Source: Bacteroidales bacterium (GTDB lineage: Bacteria; Bacteroidota; Bacteroidia; Bacteroidales; UBA932). Taken from it: DNA of 64,000 nucleotides. Both the position numbers and the translations under genes were made by a program. Below, piece by piece: positions 1-7,955 of the stretch. The notes under the pieces are model-generated. The model did no database searches, was not told the DNA's origin, and saw nothing but the letters and a program-made list of their open reading frames with translations. Location: assembly GCA_028724885.1 (NCBI GenBank), contig JAQYTJ010000031.1:1-64000 (forward strand). The letters are read 5' to 3'. Every line of letters starts with the position of its first letter. The first letter of the stretch is position 1.

Positions 1-1
1 C

Positions 2-115
2 TGGAATCTGAAGAAAATGATGAAGGACCTTGCAAAGAAGAGCGCAAAGACTTTATTTGTCTTGTTGCAAATCCTCTTCGGAGATCCTCAATATAAATTA
101 CAAACTGCGCAATAG
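2..115 (+). pseudogene. C-terminal tail of a transposase (cut by window edge)
   Basis: Reading frame 2 of the plus strand is open from the window edge to a TAG stop at 113-115 and gives 37 residues beginning WNLKKMMKDLAKKS. An aromatic-N-L-K-K segment followed by a basic helix is typical of the extreme C-terminus of IS1182/IS5-like DDE transposases, and this is the basis of the call. No catalytic residues lie inside the window, so the rest of the element is to the left. I could not identify a terminal inverted repeat downstream. Whether the transposase is intact cannot be judged. Confidence 0.5.
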
Positions 116-215
116 GCAGTTGTTAAGGATTGACTAATTAGTCACCAAATATAATAGGTAAAGAAAATTAATATGTTAGATAAGCATTTAATTGTACATG
201 ATTAGACATAATCAA

Positions 216-2402
216 TCACAACTTGTCGCTGAGTTTCGTCTTCCTAGCACGCTTGACGTTGATGCTGGTCTTTCCGAAGCGCCAGGTCAGACCCAAACGG
301 AACTGGCGAGGGCGGTACCAGGATTCGTTGTGTTGGTAGTAGTTCTCGGCGAATGTATCTCGCGTCGGGCCATAGTAGCGATTCTGGAAGGGCATGACAG
401 CCGTGGTCGACAGGATGAGCCTATTCTTTAGGAACCCTTGCCGGAGGCCCAGGGAGTACACATAGTCAACGCCGTGGTAGGTGCGCTGAAGGGTGGTTTC
501 CCCTCCGGACATGCTGCCGGAGGCAAAGGCCGTCGCCCCTTGCCAAAGAACGACGTTGGTACTGAGGTCGAAGGCCCATTCCACACCGTCATTCTTCTGG
601 TCCAGCGACGGCGCAAGGAAGTAATTGTACCCCACCTGGGCCGAAGTCTGGAGGCTGAACCGCTGGCCCGGATTCCAGTTGAAACTCACCATCTGGTCGA
701 TATGATCGTATGTGACGGCGTTCTCATAGGTGGAGATCTTGACCCCGTCCGGATAGACCTTGGAGAGATATTCAATCTTGTTGTTGCAGAGACTGCCATA
801 GCTCCGAGCTGTAAGGTCCCAGGCCTCACCGCTTGAACGGTATGTGACTGTCACGGCATCGGATACAACTGTCCTCAGGTCTGGGTTGCCGTGCATCCGA
901 CTGTAAGGCGATTCCTCAAAGATGTAGGGATTGAGGTAATCCACGCTCGGCCGCCCCAGCCGACGGGTATAGGACAATGAAAGCGCATTTTTAGGATTGA
1001 TCTGCCAGGCGACATTCAGATAGGGCACCACGTTGAAATTGCTATTATCAAATGTCAGGTCTGCGTATGCGCTCTTGGAAATTCCACGGTTCAGCGTAAA
1101 TTCTAAGCGTGTGCCGGCTTTCAGGGTAAGTTTCGCGAACTTGTAGCCGTAGCTGGCGTAGGCGGCAAAGATGTGCTGTTTGTAGTCCAAGTCGTTGACG
1201 TTGGAATTGTCGATGTTCCACTGCTTTGTTGCATAATCCCACAGTTCATCCTGTGAATCAGCCACGTGGGTGCGGAGCGTGTACTTGGTACCGGCTTCAA
1301 TCTGATGCTTTTTCCGCAGGGTGGCGAAATAGTCAATCTGGCCGATCTGCTGGATGGTATGCTCGGTATTGAAAGAATGGCGGTGGTAATCCGTACAGTT
1401 CAGGACCGGCACCACGATGATGTGGTTTTCCGTGCTATTCGGGTTGCCGTCGATGGAATAGCTGAAGGTAAGGATTCCTCCGTCGTTCCGGAATATCTTC
1501 TGGTAGGCTAGTTCCCCAGAGAAGGTATTGTAGTAGTTTGTGCGGACCGTAGGCTCCTGCATCTCGATGGTCTTGACACGGCCTGTATTCCAGAAAGTCT
1601 CGGTAATGTCGTATTTACCCAACAGTTTCTCTAAGTTGGCCCATCCCGAGATTGTGATGAGGTTGAGCGAGTCCTGCTCGTAACTGGCTTCCAAGGAGAA
1701 TGCACCTGAAGAGAAAGTGTTGTTGCTGTCAAAATCGAGTTGCTGATAACGGTAGTCCTCGCTGGAGTAATTCTCAATGTCCGTTACTCCATGCGCTTTA
1801 GGATTCGGGAAATACATCCCGCTGGCATTGGCACTGAAAGTGAACTTGCCCAGCTGCGCATTGATATATCCGCTCCCTCCTGCTGACCCCAATGTACCGC
1901 CTTGTGCGCCCAGGGAGCCGCTATAACCGGATTTCAGACGCTTCGCCATAACGATATTGATAATGCCCCCGATACCTTCTGCGTCATATTTGACTGGCGG
2001 ATTGGTTATGACCTGAATCTCCTTTATGGATGAAGCTGGGACGGTCTTGATGAGCTGGTCGAAGTTTCGAGCCAGCATCCCCGTGGGCTTCCCGTTCACA
2101 AGTACCTTGTAGTCCGAGGACCCATTGAGTAGTACCTTGTCTTCTCCATTGATGCTGAGCATCGGTACATTGCGGAGAATGTCGATGAGGTTGCCTCCTT
2201 CCGCTTGCGGGTCGGCCTGCACGTTATAGGTGAGTTTGTCTGCATCGGTTTTTATCAGCTTCTGACGGGCTACTAAAGTGGCTTCTTTGAGTTTCTGTAC
2301 GGTGCACAGAGAATCCGGCTGGGCTGTTTCCGGTTCCTGCGCCCTGGCGGTGATGCCTATGACCAGTGCTGCGAGAGTAAGGATGATTGTCTTTGTATTC
2401 AT
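216..2402 (-). CDS. TonB-dependent-receptor-like outer membrane beta-barrel protein
   Basis: This 728-residue protein starts at MNTKTIILTLAALVIG, a clear signal peptide ending in ARAQ; the frame is open 23 codons further but without a signal-like start. After the signal peptide comes a plug-like domain (about residues 35-170) with a DILRNVPML segment, a VLVNGKP segment and the IKEIQVITNPPVKYDAEG-type barrel entry motif, followed by a barrel rich in alternating aromatic residues that ends in WRFGKTSINVK. This order is that of the outer membrane beta-barrel family (OMP_b-brl_3) of Bacteroidetes, which lacks a neighbouring SusD partner here. The ligand is unknown. The divergent neighbour at 2549-3487 is on the same strand upstream and may be a sensor-type regulator. 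A TAnnTTTG-like element lies in the 2403-2450 leader. Confidence 0.85.
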   Translation of the reverse strand: MNTKTIILTLAALVIGITARAQEPETAQPDSLCTVQKLKEATLVARQKLIKTDADKLTYNVQADPQAEGGNLIDILRNVPMLSINGEDKVLLNGSSDYKVLVNGKPTGMLARNFDQLIKTVPASSIKEIQVITNPPVKYDAEGIGGIINIVMAKRLKSGYSGSLGAQGGTLGSAGGSGYINAQLGKFTFSANASGMYFPNPKAHGVTDIENYSSEDYRYQQLDFDSNNTFSSGAFSLEASYEQDSLNLITISGWANLEKLLGKYDITETFWNTGRVKTIEMQEPTVRTNYYNTFSGELAYQKIFRNDGGILTFSYSIDGNPNSTENHIIVVPVLNCTDYHRHSFNTEHTIQQIGQIDYFATLRKKHQIEAGTKYTLRTHVADSQDELWDYATKQWNIDNSNVNDLDYKQHIFAAYASYGYKFAKLTLKAGTRLEFTLNRGISKSAYADLTFDNSNFNVVPYLNVAWQINPKNALSLSYTRRLGRPSVDYLNPYIFEESPYSRMHGNPDLRTVVSDAVTVTYRSSGEAWDLTARSYGSLCNNKIEYLSKVYPDGVKISTYENAVTYDHIDQMVSFNWNPGQRFSLQTSAQVGYNYFLAPSLDQKNDGVEWAFDLSTNVVLWQGATAFASGSMSGGETTLQRTYHGVDYVYSLGLRQGFLKNRLILSTTAVMPFQNRYYGPTRDTFAENYYQHNESWYRPRQFRLGLTWRFGKTSINVKRARKTKLSDKL

Positions 2403-2548
2403 TGTTTTTCCATGAGTTTTGCTAACGCAAAAATACCCGGGAAAAGTTTTACACGATATGGTATAATGCAAAAATATCAGCCAGTATGTGGCTGGTACTC
2501 AATATGGATGCAAATTTTTAGTCCCGTAAGACTTTGAAAAGTTTTACA

Positions 2549-3487
2549 TCAGCGTTCCAGCTCCAGAAGAAGGTCCCTCAGATAGATGCTGATGTTGGTA
2601 TCGTGCTCGTCTAGGCCGAGCTTCTGACGGATTTCGTGGCTGATGATGTAATGTCTTTTCTTCTGAATATACTCGCCGATGTCCTTGCCCTTCAGGCCCA
2701 GGGTATAGAGGCAGCAATAACCGATTTCCCAGTCCGTAAGTCCCTTGCCCTGCAGGTATGCGATGAACTTGGGATGGCTTTCCTCGAAAACAATCTTGGT
2801 GGAACGGAGGAATTTTTCCCGGTCGGCCATCAGTACGTCAATCTCTTCTTCCGAACTGCGGTAGAACTTATCATCTGAGGAGATACGGGAGGCAATCACC
2901 TTGTCCAGGACGGCGAGCCGCTGCCGGATAATCGCCATCGACTTCTCGTCCGGCCGGGATTTGAGTTTCTTTGAGATATAACGGATAAATGCCACGAGAA
3001 TTGCGAGAGCCAGCAGAGAGAGGATGACAATCTCGCGGATACGGTTGTCCTTCTCGATGAGCGTCATCTTGTCCATATAGCGCTCTTCGATGATGCGAGC
3101 ATTCTGGATCTTCAGCGTGTCCGAAGGTGCCAGCATACTCGCATTCTCATTGATCCGGTCCAGGCACGCCCTGGCTTTCTGCGTATTCTCGCTGTCCCCG
3201 ACGGCAGAATAATAATCCAGGGCGATATGAATGATGCTGTCGTTATACACCTCAATGCCTACCTTTTCCAGCGCCTGCGAGTACAGCAGGGCGTGACGAG
3301 CCTGCAGCTCCTTGGTGTTCAGCAGGCTCCTGTCCAGTGAATCCAGCGCCACGAAAGCGCTGTCAGGCGCAGTGGTCAGATACATTTCCGCTTTGTCCAA
3401 GATGGGACGCACTTTACTTGTGTAACCGCAGTTCCATAAACAAAGGGACATTATGATGACGAATATGTAGTTTCCGAAGTTACGCAT
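2549..3487 (-). CDS. Membrane-anchored regulator with C-terminal HTH
   Basis: The protein of 312 residues starts at MRNFGNYIFVIIM; the signal segment ends in LCLWNC, which reads as a lipobox. Residues 20-130 are helical and look like TPR-type repeats, one transmembrane helix follows (around IVILSLLALAILVAFI, about residues 155-170), and the C-terminus contains a LuxR-like helix-turn-helix (LTDWEIGYCCLYTLGLKGKDIGEY, about residues 245-270). This architecture of periplasmic repeats, one membrane helix and cytoplasmic DNA-binding domain is common for Bacteroidetes regulators of surface proteins. I infer that it may control the outer-membrane protein that follows on the same strand after a 146-bp gap. 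The target and signal are not visible in the sequence. Confidence 0.7.
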   Translation of the reverse strand: MRNFGNYIFVIIMSLCLWNCGYTSKVRPILDKAEMYLTTAPDSAFVALDSLDRSLLNTKELQARHALLYSQALEKVGIEVYNDSIIHIALDYYSAVGDSENTQKARACLDRINENASMLAPSDTLKIQNARIIEERYMDKMTLIEKDNRIREIVILSLLALAILVAFIRYISKKLKSRPDEKSMAIIRQRLAVLDKVIASRISSDDKFYRSSEEEIDVLMADREKFLRSTKIVFEESHPKFIAYLQGKGLTDWEIGYCCLYTLGLKGKDIGEYIQKKRHYIISHEIRQKLGLDEHDTNISIYLRDLLLELER

Positions 3488-3523
3488 TGCAGATACAAAA
3501 CTAACGATTATTCCTGCTAAGGG

Positions 3524-3554
3524 CAAAGGATAAAAGCGTATTCATAGTTTCAAA
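3524..3554 (-). promoter_or_regulatory. Putative promoter for the membrane-anchored regulator
   Basis: On the minus strand TTTG (3551-3554) is followed after 18 bases by TATCCTTTG (3524-3532). This is close to the Bacteroidetes consensus TTTG / TAnnTTTG with one extra base in the -7 box. It would start transcription about 30 bases before the ATG at 3487. Confidence 0.4.
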
Positions 3555-3602
3555 TTTAATGAATATTTCAGTAAATTATGGCATTAAACAAATAATAGCA
3601 CA

Positions 3603-5345
3603 ATGAAGAGACTGGTAATTGGCCTGCTCGGAATCCTCTGCACCGTCGGTGTTTTTGGGCAGGAACGTGAGTTGATCTGGCCAAAAGGCAAGATGCCGGA
3701 TGCTCAGGAGCAGCAAATCGCTGCGATGACAAACGAGACGAGCAATCCTAAATTCAAGGCTGAAAAGCACAGGACTGCCTATCTGGAATGGTTTGAGGCA
3801 CCAGATGAGAGCGTCCGCAACGGAACATGCATGATACTCATTTCTGGAGGTGGCTACTTCACCTGTTGTGACGTTGGCCTCATCGACCTATGGCACAAAG
3901 AATTGACCAAAGTCGGAGCGCAGTGCGTGAACTTCGTTTACAGGACACCACGTCCGGAAGGCCTCCCTATCTACCAGAGCGCATGGGAAGACGGCCAGAG
4001 GGCAGTCAGGGTGGTCAGAAGCGAAGCAGGTAAAAGAGGGTTCGATCCTGACAGAATCGGCGTCATCTCTATGTCCGCAGGCTCGCACCTCGCCCTTCTG
4101 CTCGCCACTAGTTCGCAGACTCCTGCCTACAAGCGGGTTGACGCCATCGATGACATACCTTGCAACATCAATTTCGGAATCCTAAACGCTCCTGCCTATG
4201 TCACCACCGACGGAGAGACGGGAACTCCTTCAATACGCCAGGGCTACGGCGCTGACGTAACGCTTAGCAGCATATTCAAGTTCGACGAAAAGACTTGCTC
4301 GCTTAGCCTTCACCATGGGGGGAATGACCCATATTCCCCAAACGGCTCAACCTTGATTTACAGGCAGCTGAGGCGAATGAAGATTCCTGCAGAACTACAC
4401 CTTTACCCGGACAAGGGCCATGTTGCCTTCGGCCTGGAGCGCGGAATCGAGTTCCTCAGGCAGATGGGATTCCTCGGCAAGCTTGAGGATGAGGTCGCCA
4501 TCGAGAGCAGGTTCTCAAGCGACGAAGCCAGAGGTTCCTACAGCAAAGAGAACATCTGGCCGGATGGCAAGACCCCTGACTTCAGAGAAGATCAGTGCAC
4601 ACCATACATAGAATGGCACATGCCGAAGGTACTCAAAACTAAGGCAATCCAAATAATCTATTCGGGAGGTTCCTATACTGGCAATTCTCCGAACAGCTTC
4701 GAGGTTGCTCCGGCAAGGCGCTACCTAAATGATAAAGGAATGACCGTAGTCACCATGCAGTACCGCACTCCGCGTCCTAAAGGGCTGGCGAAGCACACAA
4801 CCGCATGGGAGGATCTGCAGCGCGCAATCAGGATAGTCCGCAGCGAGGCTGCCGCAAAGGGTCTTGACCCGAACAGAATAGGGATTATGGGAAGTTCTGC
4901 TGGAGGACACCTCACGCTCATGGGGGTCACATCCTCTAGACATCAGGCATATCTTCCTATCGACGATCTCGACAAGATTGCGCCTAAGGTTCAATGGGGC
5001 ATTGGAATATACCCTGCCTACGCCCTCACGGACGGCATTGACAAGTTCAATGTGACAGGCGGCAACGATGACAGCGCTGTCCTCGTTCCTGAATTCTCGT
5101 TCGACCTTGACACTGCCCCTATGCTGTTTGTCCACGGAGATGACGACGGATGGGCCGCAATGAACTCTGTCAAAGCATGGGAAAAGATGCGGAGCATGGG
5201 CATCCAGAGCGAACTCCACACGTTAGCCCTCAGGCCTCACTGCTTCCAGAGAACTGCTTCCCCTGGCACGGGCAGTTACACTTATCTTGACCGCATCTGG
5301 GAATTTCTCAATGCCAAAGGGGTCTTGAAAGACCTAGAGCAATAG
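3603..5345 (+). CDS. Secreted protein with two tandem alpha/beta-hydrolase (esterase) domains
   Basis: The 580-residue product has a signal peptide (first 20 residues, ending VGVFGQ) and two homologous hydrolase halves, roughly residues 21-295 and 310-580. Each half starts with a WP-G-K-PD segment, has an oxyanion-type S-G-G-x-Y motif (81-85; 354-357), a RTPRP-G-L motif, and a nucleophile elbow: S158 in SMSAG in the first half and S432 in GSSAG in the second. Acid and histidine candidates are D242/H273 and D513-515/H546. The halves resemble the BD-FAE/acetylxylan-esterase-like family (Abhydrolase_3), so deacylation of plant polysaccharides or phenolic esters is a reasonable inference. The first elbow lacks the leading glycine, so it may be less active. 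The gene stands alone. Confidence 0.75.
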   Translation: MKRLVIGLLGILCTVGVFGQERELIWPKGKMPDAQEQQIAAMTNETSNPKFKAEKHRTAYLEWFEAPDESVRNGTCMILISGGGYFTCCDVGLIDLWHKELTKVGAQCVNFVYRTPRPEGLPIYQSAWEDGQRAVRVVRSEAGKRGFDPDRIGVISMSAGSHLALLLATSSQTPAYKRVDAIDDIPCNINFGILNAPAYVTTDGETGTPSIRQGYGADVTLSSIFKFDEKTCSLSLHHGGNDPYSPNGSTLIYRQLRRMKIPAELHLYPDKGHVAFGLERGIEFLRQMGFLGKLEDEVAIESRFSSDEARGSYSKENIWPDGKTPDFREDQCTPYIEWHMPKVLKTKAIQIIYSGGSYTGNSPNSFEVAPARRYLNDKGMTVVTMQYRTPRPKGLAKHTTAWEDLQRAIRIVRSEAAAKGLDPNRIGIMGSSAGGHLTLMGVTSSRHQAYLPIDDLDKIAPKVQWGIGIYPAYALTDGIDKFNVTGGNDDSAVLVPEFSFDLDTAPMLFVHGDDDGWAAMNSVKAWEKMRSMGIQSELHTLALRPHCFQRTASPGTGSYTYLDRIWEFLNAKGVLKDLEQ

Positions 5346-5370
5346 CTTGATTTACAAATATTTTCTAAGC

Positions 5371-5405
5371 CTGTCTGCTAAATGGGAATAGCCCTCGGCA
5401 GACAG
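5371..5405. terminator. Hairpin between convergent genes
   Basis: CTGTCTGC (5371-5378) and GCAGACAG (5398-5405) form a perfect 8-bp stem with a 19-base loop, located between the esterase stop and the stop of the convergent hypothetical gene. Only three T residues follow, so it is a weak intrinsic terminator at best. Confidence 0.4.
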
Positions 5406-5434
5406 TTTCCTGTTGTTCTTGCCATACTTCGGAT

Positions 5435-5800
5435 TTAGAGTGCCTTACGAAAGCATTCAAGCCCGTTGCTAGGGTCAGAGACAGCCTCATCAGAATCAAT
5501 TTCTATGAATATCCTCCCTGCCAGTACGGCCTTGGAAATCAAAGCATCGGTATCCGTGATGCCCGGACCGACTTCCACATCAGGCAGGATGCATATTCCT
5601 AAAGGCACTGCCTCGGTGCCCACATAAGGCCTGAGAATATACGCTAGAATACGGTAGATGTAGCCTTTGTCAGTGAGAAAAATTCCGCTGTGCTCAACCT
5701 CTGTTTTGGGCATATTCAAGTTACAGCCTGGAATAGTAGACAGGTGTTCATTGACTTCTACCAGCAGCCCCATCTTCTCGTCCATTGTTAATTCTTTCAT
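5435..5800 (-). CDS. Hypothetical protein, 121 residues
   Basis: I do not recognise this family. The frame is open to 5881, but MKELTMDEKMGLL at 5800 is the first start that gives a soluble, evenly charged protein; the upstream part is aromatic and basic. The product is acidic, lacks a signal peptide, membrane helix or cysteine cluster, and ends PSNGLECFRKAL. A mixed pattern of short hydrophobic strands (GYIYRILAYI, LGICILPDV, GRIFIEID) suggests a small alpha/beta fold. It stands alone between the esterase and the phage-type repressors. Confidence 0.5.
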   Translation of the reverse strand: MKELTMDEKMGLLVEVNEHLSTIPGCNLNMPKTEVEHSGIFLTDKGYIYRILAYILRPYVGTEAVPLGICILPDVEVGPGITDTDALISKAVLAGRIFIEIDSDEAVSDPSNGLECFRKAL

Positions 5801-5801
5801 A

Positions 5802-5918
5802 ATGCCAAGATATATGACTATGTATATTCGTTCTGGGAAAAAGATAGCTGGTTTGAATGCCGGATCAAAGAAAAAGGTCAAGACGAGGACGAAAGCGAAT
5901 AATTCATTCGCCGCTTAG
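5802..5918 (+). CDS. Possible small basic protein, 38 residues
   Basis: An ATG at 5802 opens a 38-residue lysine-rich frame (SGKKIAGLNAGSKKKVKTR ending NNSFAA). It ends 15 bases before a good plus-strand intrinsic terminator that otherwise has no gene in front of it, which is the only reason to consider it real. It starts head-to-head with the minus-strand hypothetical gene, its start codon lying 2 bases from the other. There is no recognisable family. Confidence 0.2.
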   Translation: MPRYMTMYIRSGKKIAGLNAGSKKKVKTRTKANNSFAA

Positions 5919-5932
5919 ATGACATGAAAATA

Positions 5933-5973
5933 GGAGGTTGGATAACTAAAACTATCCAGGCTCCTTTTTTTTG
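5933..5973 (+). terminator. Intrinsic terminator, plus strand
   Basis: AGGAG (5933-5937) pairs with CTCCT (5962-5966) and GGATA (5941-5945) with TATCC (5954-5958), followed by an eight-T run. No well-supported plus-strand gene lies immediately upstream, so it may serve the small ORF ending at 5918 or be left over from a lost gene. Confidence 0.65.
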
Positions 5974-6092
5974 TGCCAATCGCAAACGCGATTAAAGTTA
6001 GATACCTCAAAGCAAACGAGATGTGGCCTGAACGGAAAAAATTTTAGTGCGTTCAGTCCCCCATGATAGGAAATGGATTCAAGCCCTCTTCC

Positions 6093-6404
6093 TCATAGTC
6101 GTTCGTCTATGATTCTCTGAAGGGTCCTTATCAGCGAATCCTTTTCCGCAATGATCTTCTCGTATCGCTGGCGGACCAGTTCGGCGGAGAGGTCCCCTGG
6201 GTATCCCTTCCCCGACCGCAGCCACTGCGGGTTGACGTCGGGGTAGGCGGCAATTATGGCATCGAACAGCCCGGACAACCTCAGCTGCCCGTGGACTATC
6301 TTCGATATCCTGGTCTTATCCGTGCCTATCGACTTGGCGAAGTCAGTTGCCGAGCCATGGGAGCAGTTCTCGATGAGGTACTGTGCCCTCTGCGCCTCGG
6401 TCAT
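6093..6404 (-). CDS. Phage-type XRE repressor, second of a tandem pair
   Basis: The 103-residue protein starts at MTEAQRAQYLIENC (6404), where its ATG overlaps the TGA of the upstream repressor in an ATGA junction; the longer frame to 6434 would start inside that gene. Residues 20-50 form a helix-turn-helix (SATDFAKSIGTDKTRISKIV), followed by a NPQWLRSGKG segment and a C-terminal helix (KIIAEKDSLIRTLQRIIDERL) that should coil with itself or its partner. The NPxWLxxGxG segment is a hallmark of repressors from Bacteroidetes prophages and conjugative elements. The pair very probably acts as an immunity-type switch over the divergent small genes to the right. Confidence 0.7.
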   Translation of the reverse strand: MTEAQRAQYLIENCSHGSATDFAKSIGTDKTRISKIVHGQLRLSGLFDAIIAAYPDVNPQWLRSGKGYPGDLSAELVRQRYEKIIAEKDSLIRTLQRIIDERL

Positions 6405-6787
6405 CGCTGCGTTAGTTTCTGAACCAGCGTCCATAATTCTTCCTTTTCTTTCCTCAACGCTTCAATTTCGGCTTCAAGATGGGCGATGTATCTTGCGTCC
6501 GAGCCGTTGTTGTGATGGTTGTTGCTGCCCTGGATGTTCTGCAAAGGGGCGGAAACGAGCATTTCGCCCTCGCCAAGCATGATGTACGACTTGCTGAGCT
6601 GCGGAAATTTCTTCGTGATGGAATCCGCAATGAAATGCGTGATGCCCTTCTTCCCCGCCTTGATGTCGTATAGGTTCTGCGGTGAGACATCGATAGTCTC
6701 GGCGAACCTCTTGTCGCTCGAAAAATTCAAGTAGTTCATTACCTGCTTAATTCGCTGATAATCAGCATTAACGTTCTCTTTATCCAT
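6401..6787 (-). CDS. Phage-type XRE repressor, first of a tandem pair
   Basis: This 128-residue protein has the same plan as its downstream partner: an N-terminal helix-turn-helix (RFAETIDVSPQNLYDIKAGK, about residues 27-46), a SKSYIMLGEGEML segment equivalent to the NPxWLxxGxG hinge, a histidine/asparagine linker (GSNNHHNNGS) and a leucine-rich coiled coil (LEAEIEALRKEKEELWTLV, about residues 103-121). The shared architecture and ATGA coupling suggest two paralogues that assemble through the coiled coils, possibly as a heterodimer. It is transcribed away from the small genes at 7045-7955, as in a phage immunity region. Confidence 0.75.
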   Translation of the reverse strand: MDKENVNADYQRIKQVMNYLNFSSDKRFAETIDVSPQNLYDIKAGKKGITHFIADSITKKFPQLSKSYIMLGEGEMLVSAPLQNIQGSNNHHNNGSDARYIAHLEAEIEALRKEKEELWTLVQKLTQR

Positions 6788-7044
6788 ATTTTCGAAAATT
6801 TATTTCATCATTTTCAAGAGAAACGCCTGCACAATTAAAGTGAATTGCTTTACTTTGCATTCGGGTTCTTTAATCAACCAAGATTAGAACTCGGTTGTTG
6901 CTTTTGCAAAGCCTAAAATGCACTCGGAAGCACCTGCAAGGGTCTTTCTCATATTAACTCATAGCAAATTTAGGTAAAAACAAAAGAAAATGCAACAACT
7001 TTGTTCAACAAATAATGTCTCCGTTGATTATTTAGCCTAAGTAT
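6788..7044. promoter_or_regulatory. Divergent control region of the repressor pair
   Basis: These 257 bases separate the repressors from the first small plus-strand ORF. A TTTACTTTG box at about 6850 resembles a -7 element on the plus strand. Arms AAAGT and ACTTT with a 10-base spacer lie at about 6836-6855, and TTTGTT/AACAAA forms a 13-base palindrome near 7000-7012; both are candidate operators. No longer gene is visible. Confidence 0.35.
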
Positions 7045-7149
7045 ATGGGCTCCGATTGGTGGAAGACACCAGGAGCTCGAAAGAAATCCGATAAGACCGG
7101 TGGGGCGACGTCCTCTAGAACGGCGAAGTGGGGGCGTAACTCTCATTAG
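7045..7149 (+). CDS. Possible small basic protein, 34 residues
   Basis: An ATG at 7045 opens a frame of 34 residues (MGSDWWKTPGARKKSDK and so on, ending KWGRNSH). It is the first of four closely packed plus-strand frames that face the repressor pair. It is too short for any family assignment, and only its position argues for it. Confidence 0.25.
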   Translation: MGSDWWKTPGARKKSDKTGGATSSRTAKWGRNSH

Positions 7150-7178
7150 TCCGATACCGCCACGAAAGTAGGTGCAAA

Positions 7179-7316
7179 ATGGAGATATGTGGGCGAGTGA
7201 TGGTCTGGAGCGACGTAATCCAAGACCTTACTGTGAGAACTGGGCAATATGCATCGAACCTGGATGGCCTTAATGACACCAACGGCGGTCACAAGTCCGC
7301 GAGTAAGGCAGAGTGA
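7179..7316 (+). CDS. Possible small protein, 45 residues
   Basis: ATG at 7179, stop TGA at 7314-7316, 45 residues (MEICGRVMVWSDVIQDLTV and so on). It lies 29 bases after the previous small frame and 15 bases before the next. Unknown family; kept because the four frames look like the early operon of a small mobile element. Confidence 0.25.
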   Translation: MEICGRVMVWSDVIQDLTVRTGQYASNLDGLNDTNGGHKSASKAE

Positions 7317-7331
7317 GGCAATCAATAGATT

Positions 7332-7571
7332 ATGGCAAAGCAATATAAAGAATATGATCGTTCGATGGTCGAAGGTGGTCAGTGGACGGAATTGGTGAAG
7401 TCCTTAGAATGCGGCATCTACGATATACCGATGCCCGACTATCGGAAACTCCGTTCAGTGAAGGTCATCTTGTCGCGGTTCAATAAAAACCCACAATATC
7501 CTTTGCGGTTCACAATTACCGTTAACTACGACAAGATAAACCTTCACATAGAAGTGGACAAACGCAGATGA
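7332..7571 (+). CDS. Small phage-like protein, 79 residues
   Basis: The 79-residue product MAKQYKEYDRSMVEGGQWTE and so on has a predicted beta-rich C-terminus (RFTITVNYDKINLHIEVDK) and no membrane segment. I do not recognise a family. The start ATG is preceded by an A/T-rich leader, and the stop at 7569-7571 is 6 bases before the next frame, so the two are probably co-transcribed. Its size, charge and context facing two XRE repressors suggest an early gene of a temperate phage or transposable element. Confidence 0.5.
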   Translation: MAKQYKEYDRSMVEGGQWTELVKSLECGIYDIPMPDYRKLRSVKVILSRFNKNPQYPLRFTITVNYDKINLHIEVDKRR

Positions 7572-7577
7572 AAGAAC

Positions 7578-7955
7578 TTGATTAAGAAGAATCCCAATCT
7601 AATTCATATCACTGGCGAAGCCTACGAGGAACTCCAGCGGCAGATTCAACGCGAGATCGACGCAATGGAGGATGAATCTCGCAAATCTATAGAAATTGAA
7701 GCGGATCTCCCCGATGATGCCGCCATCTATCTCACCGAGGAAATGTACGCCAAGGTCACGAAATCGAAGTTCATCGACGGCGCACGTGGCGCTCTGCAAT
7801 TATTCACCGAAACTAACTGGGAATGCACTTGTGAAATCACAGGAATACGAGTCTTTGACGGAAACGATAAGGATTGGAACCCTGTTCCCGTAGTTTGGTT
7901 TTTCCATTACTTTACGGCAGTTACAGCAAGCCAGTGTTTGGGCTCATTCCGGTGA
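7578..7955 (+). CDS. Hypothetical protein, probably 3'-truncated at an island junction
   Basis: The frame starts at TTG (7578) with MIKKNPNLIHITGEAYEELQ and continues 125 residues. The first 105 or so residues have a normal acidic, helical composition (REIDAMEDESRKS, TEEMYAKVTKSKFIDGAR), but the last 20 (FHYFTAVTASQCLGSFR) are merely the reverse complement of the methyltransferase 3' end, whose stop lies at 7907. I infer that the original 3' end was lost where the mobile-element remnant joins the host sequence near 7890. No ATG is available in frame near the beginning, so the TTG start is by exclusion. Confidence 0.45.
   Translation: MIKKNPNLIHITGEAYEELQRQIQREIDAMEDESRKSIEIEADLPDDAAIYLTEEMYAKVTKSKFIDGARGALQLFTETNWECTCEITGIRVFDGNDKDWNPVPVVWFFHYFTAVTASQCLGSFR

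Noticed and set aside
5890..5975. tmRNA-like tag (ANNSFAA followed by a stop) near a terminator
   Set aside because: No tRNA-like acceptor or T-arm and no pseudoknots surround it, and the tag does not end in ALAA. A small ORF or chance is more likely.
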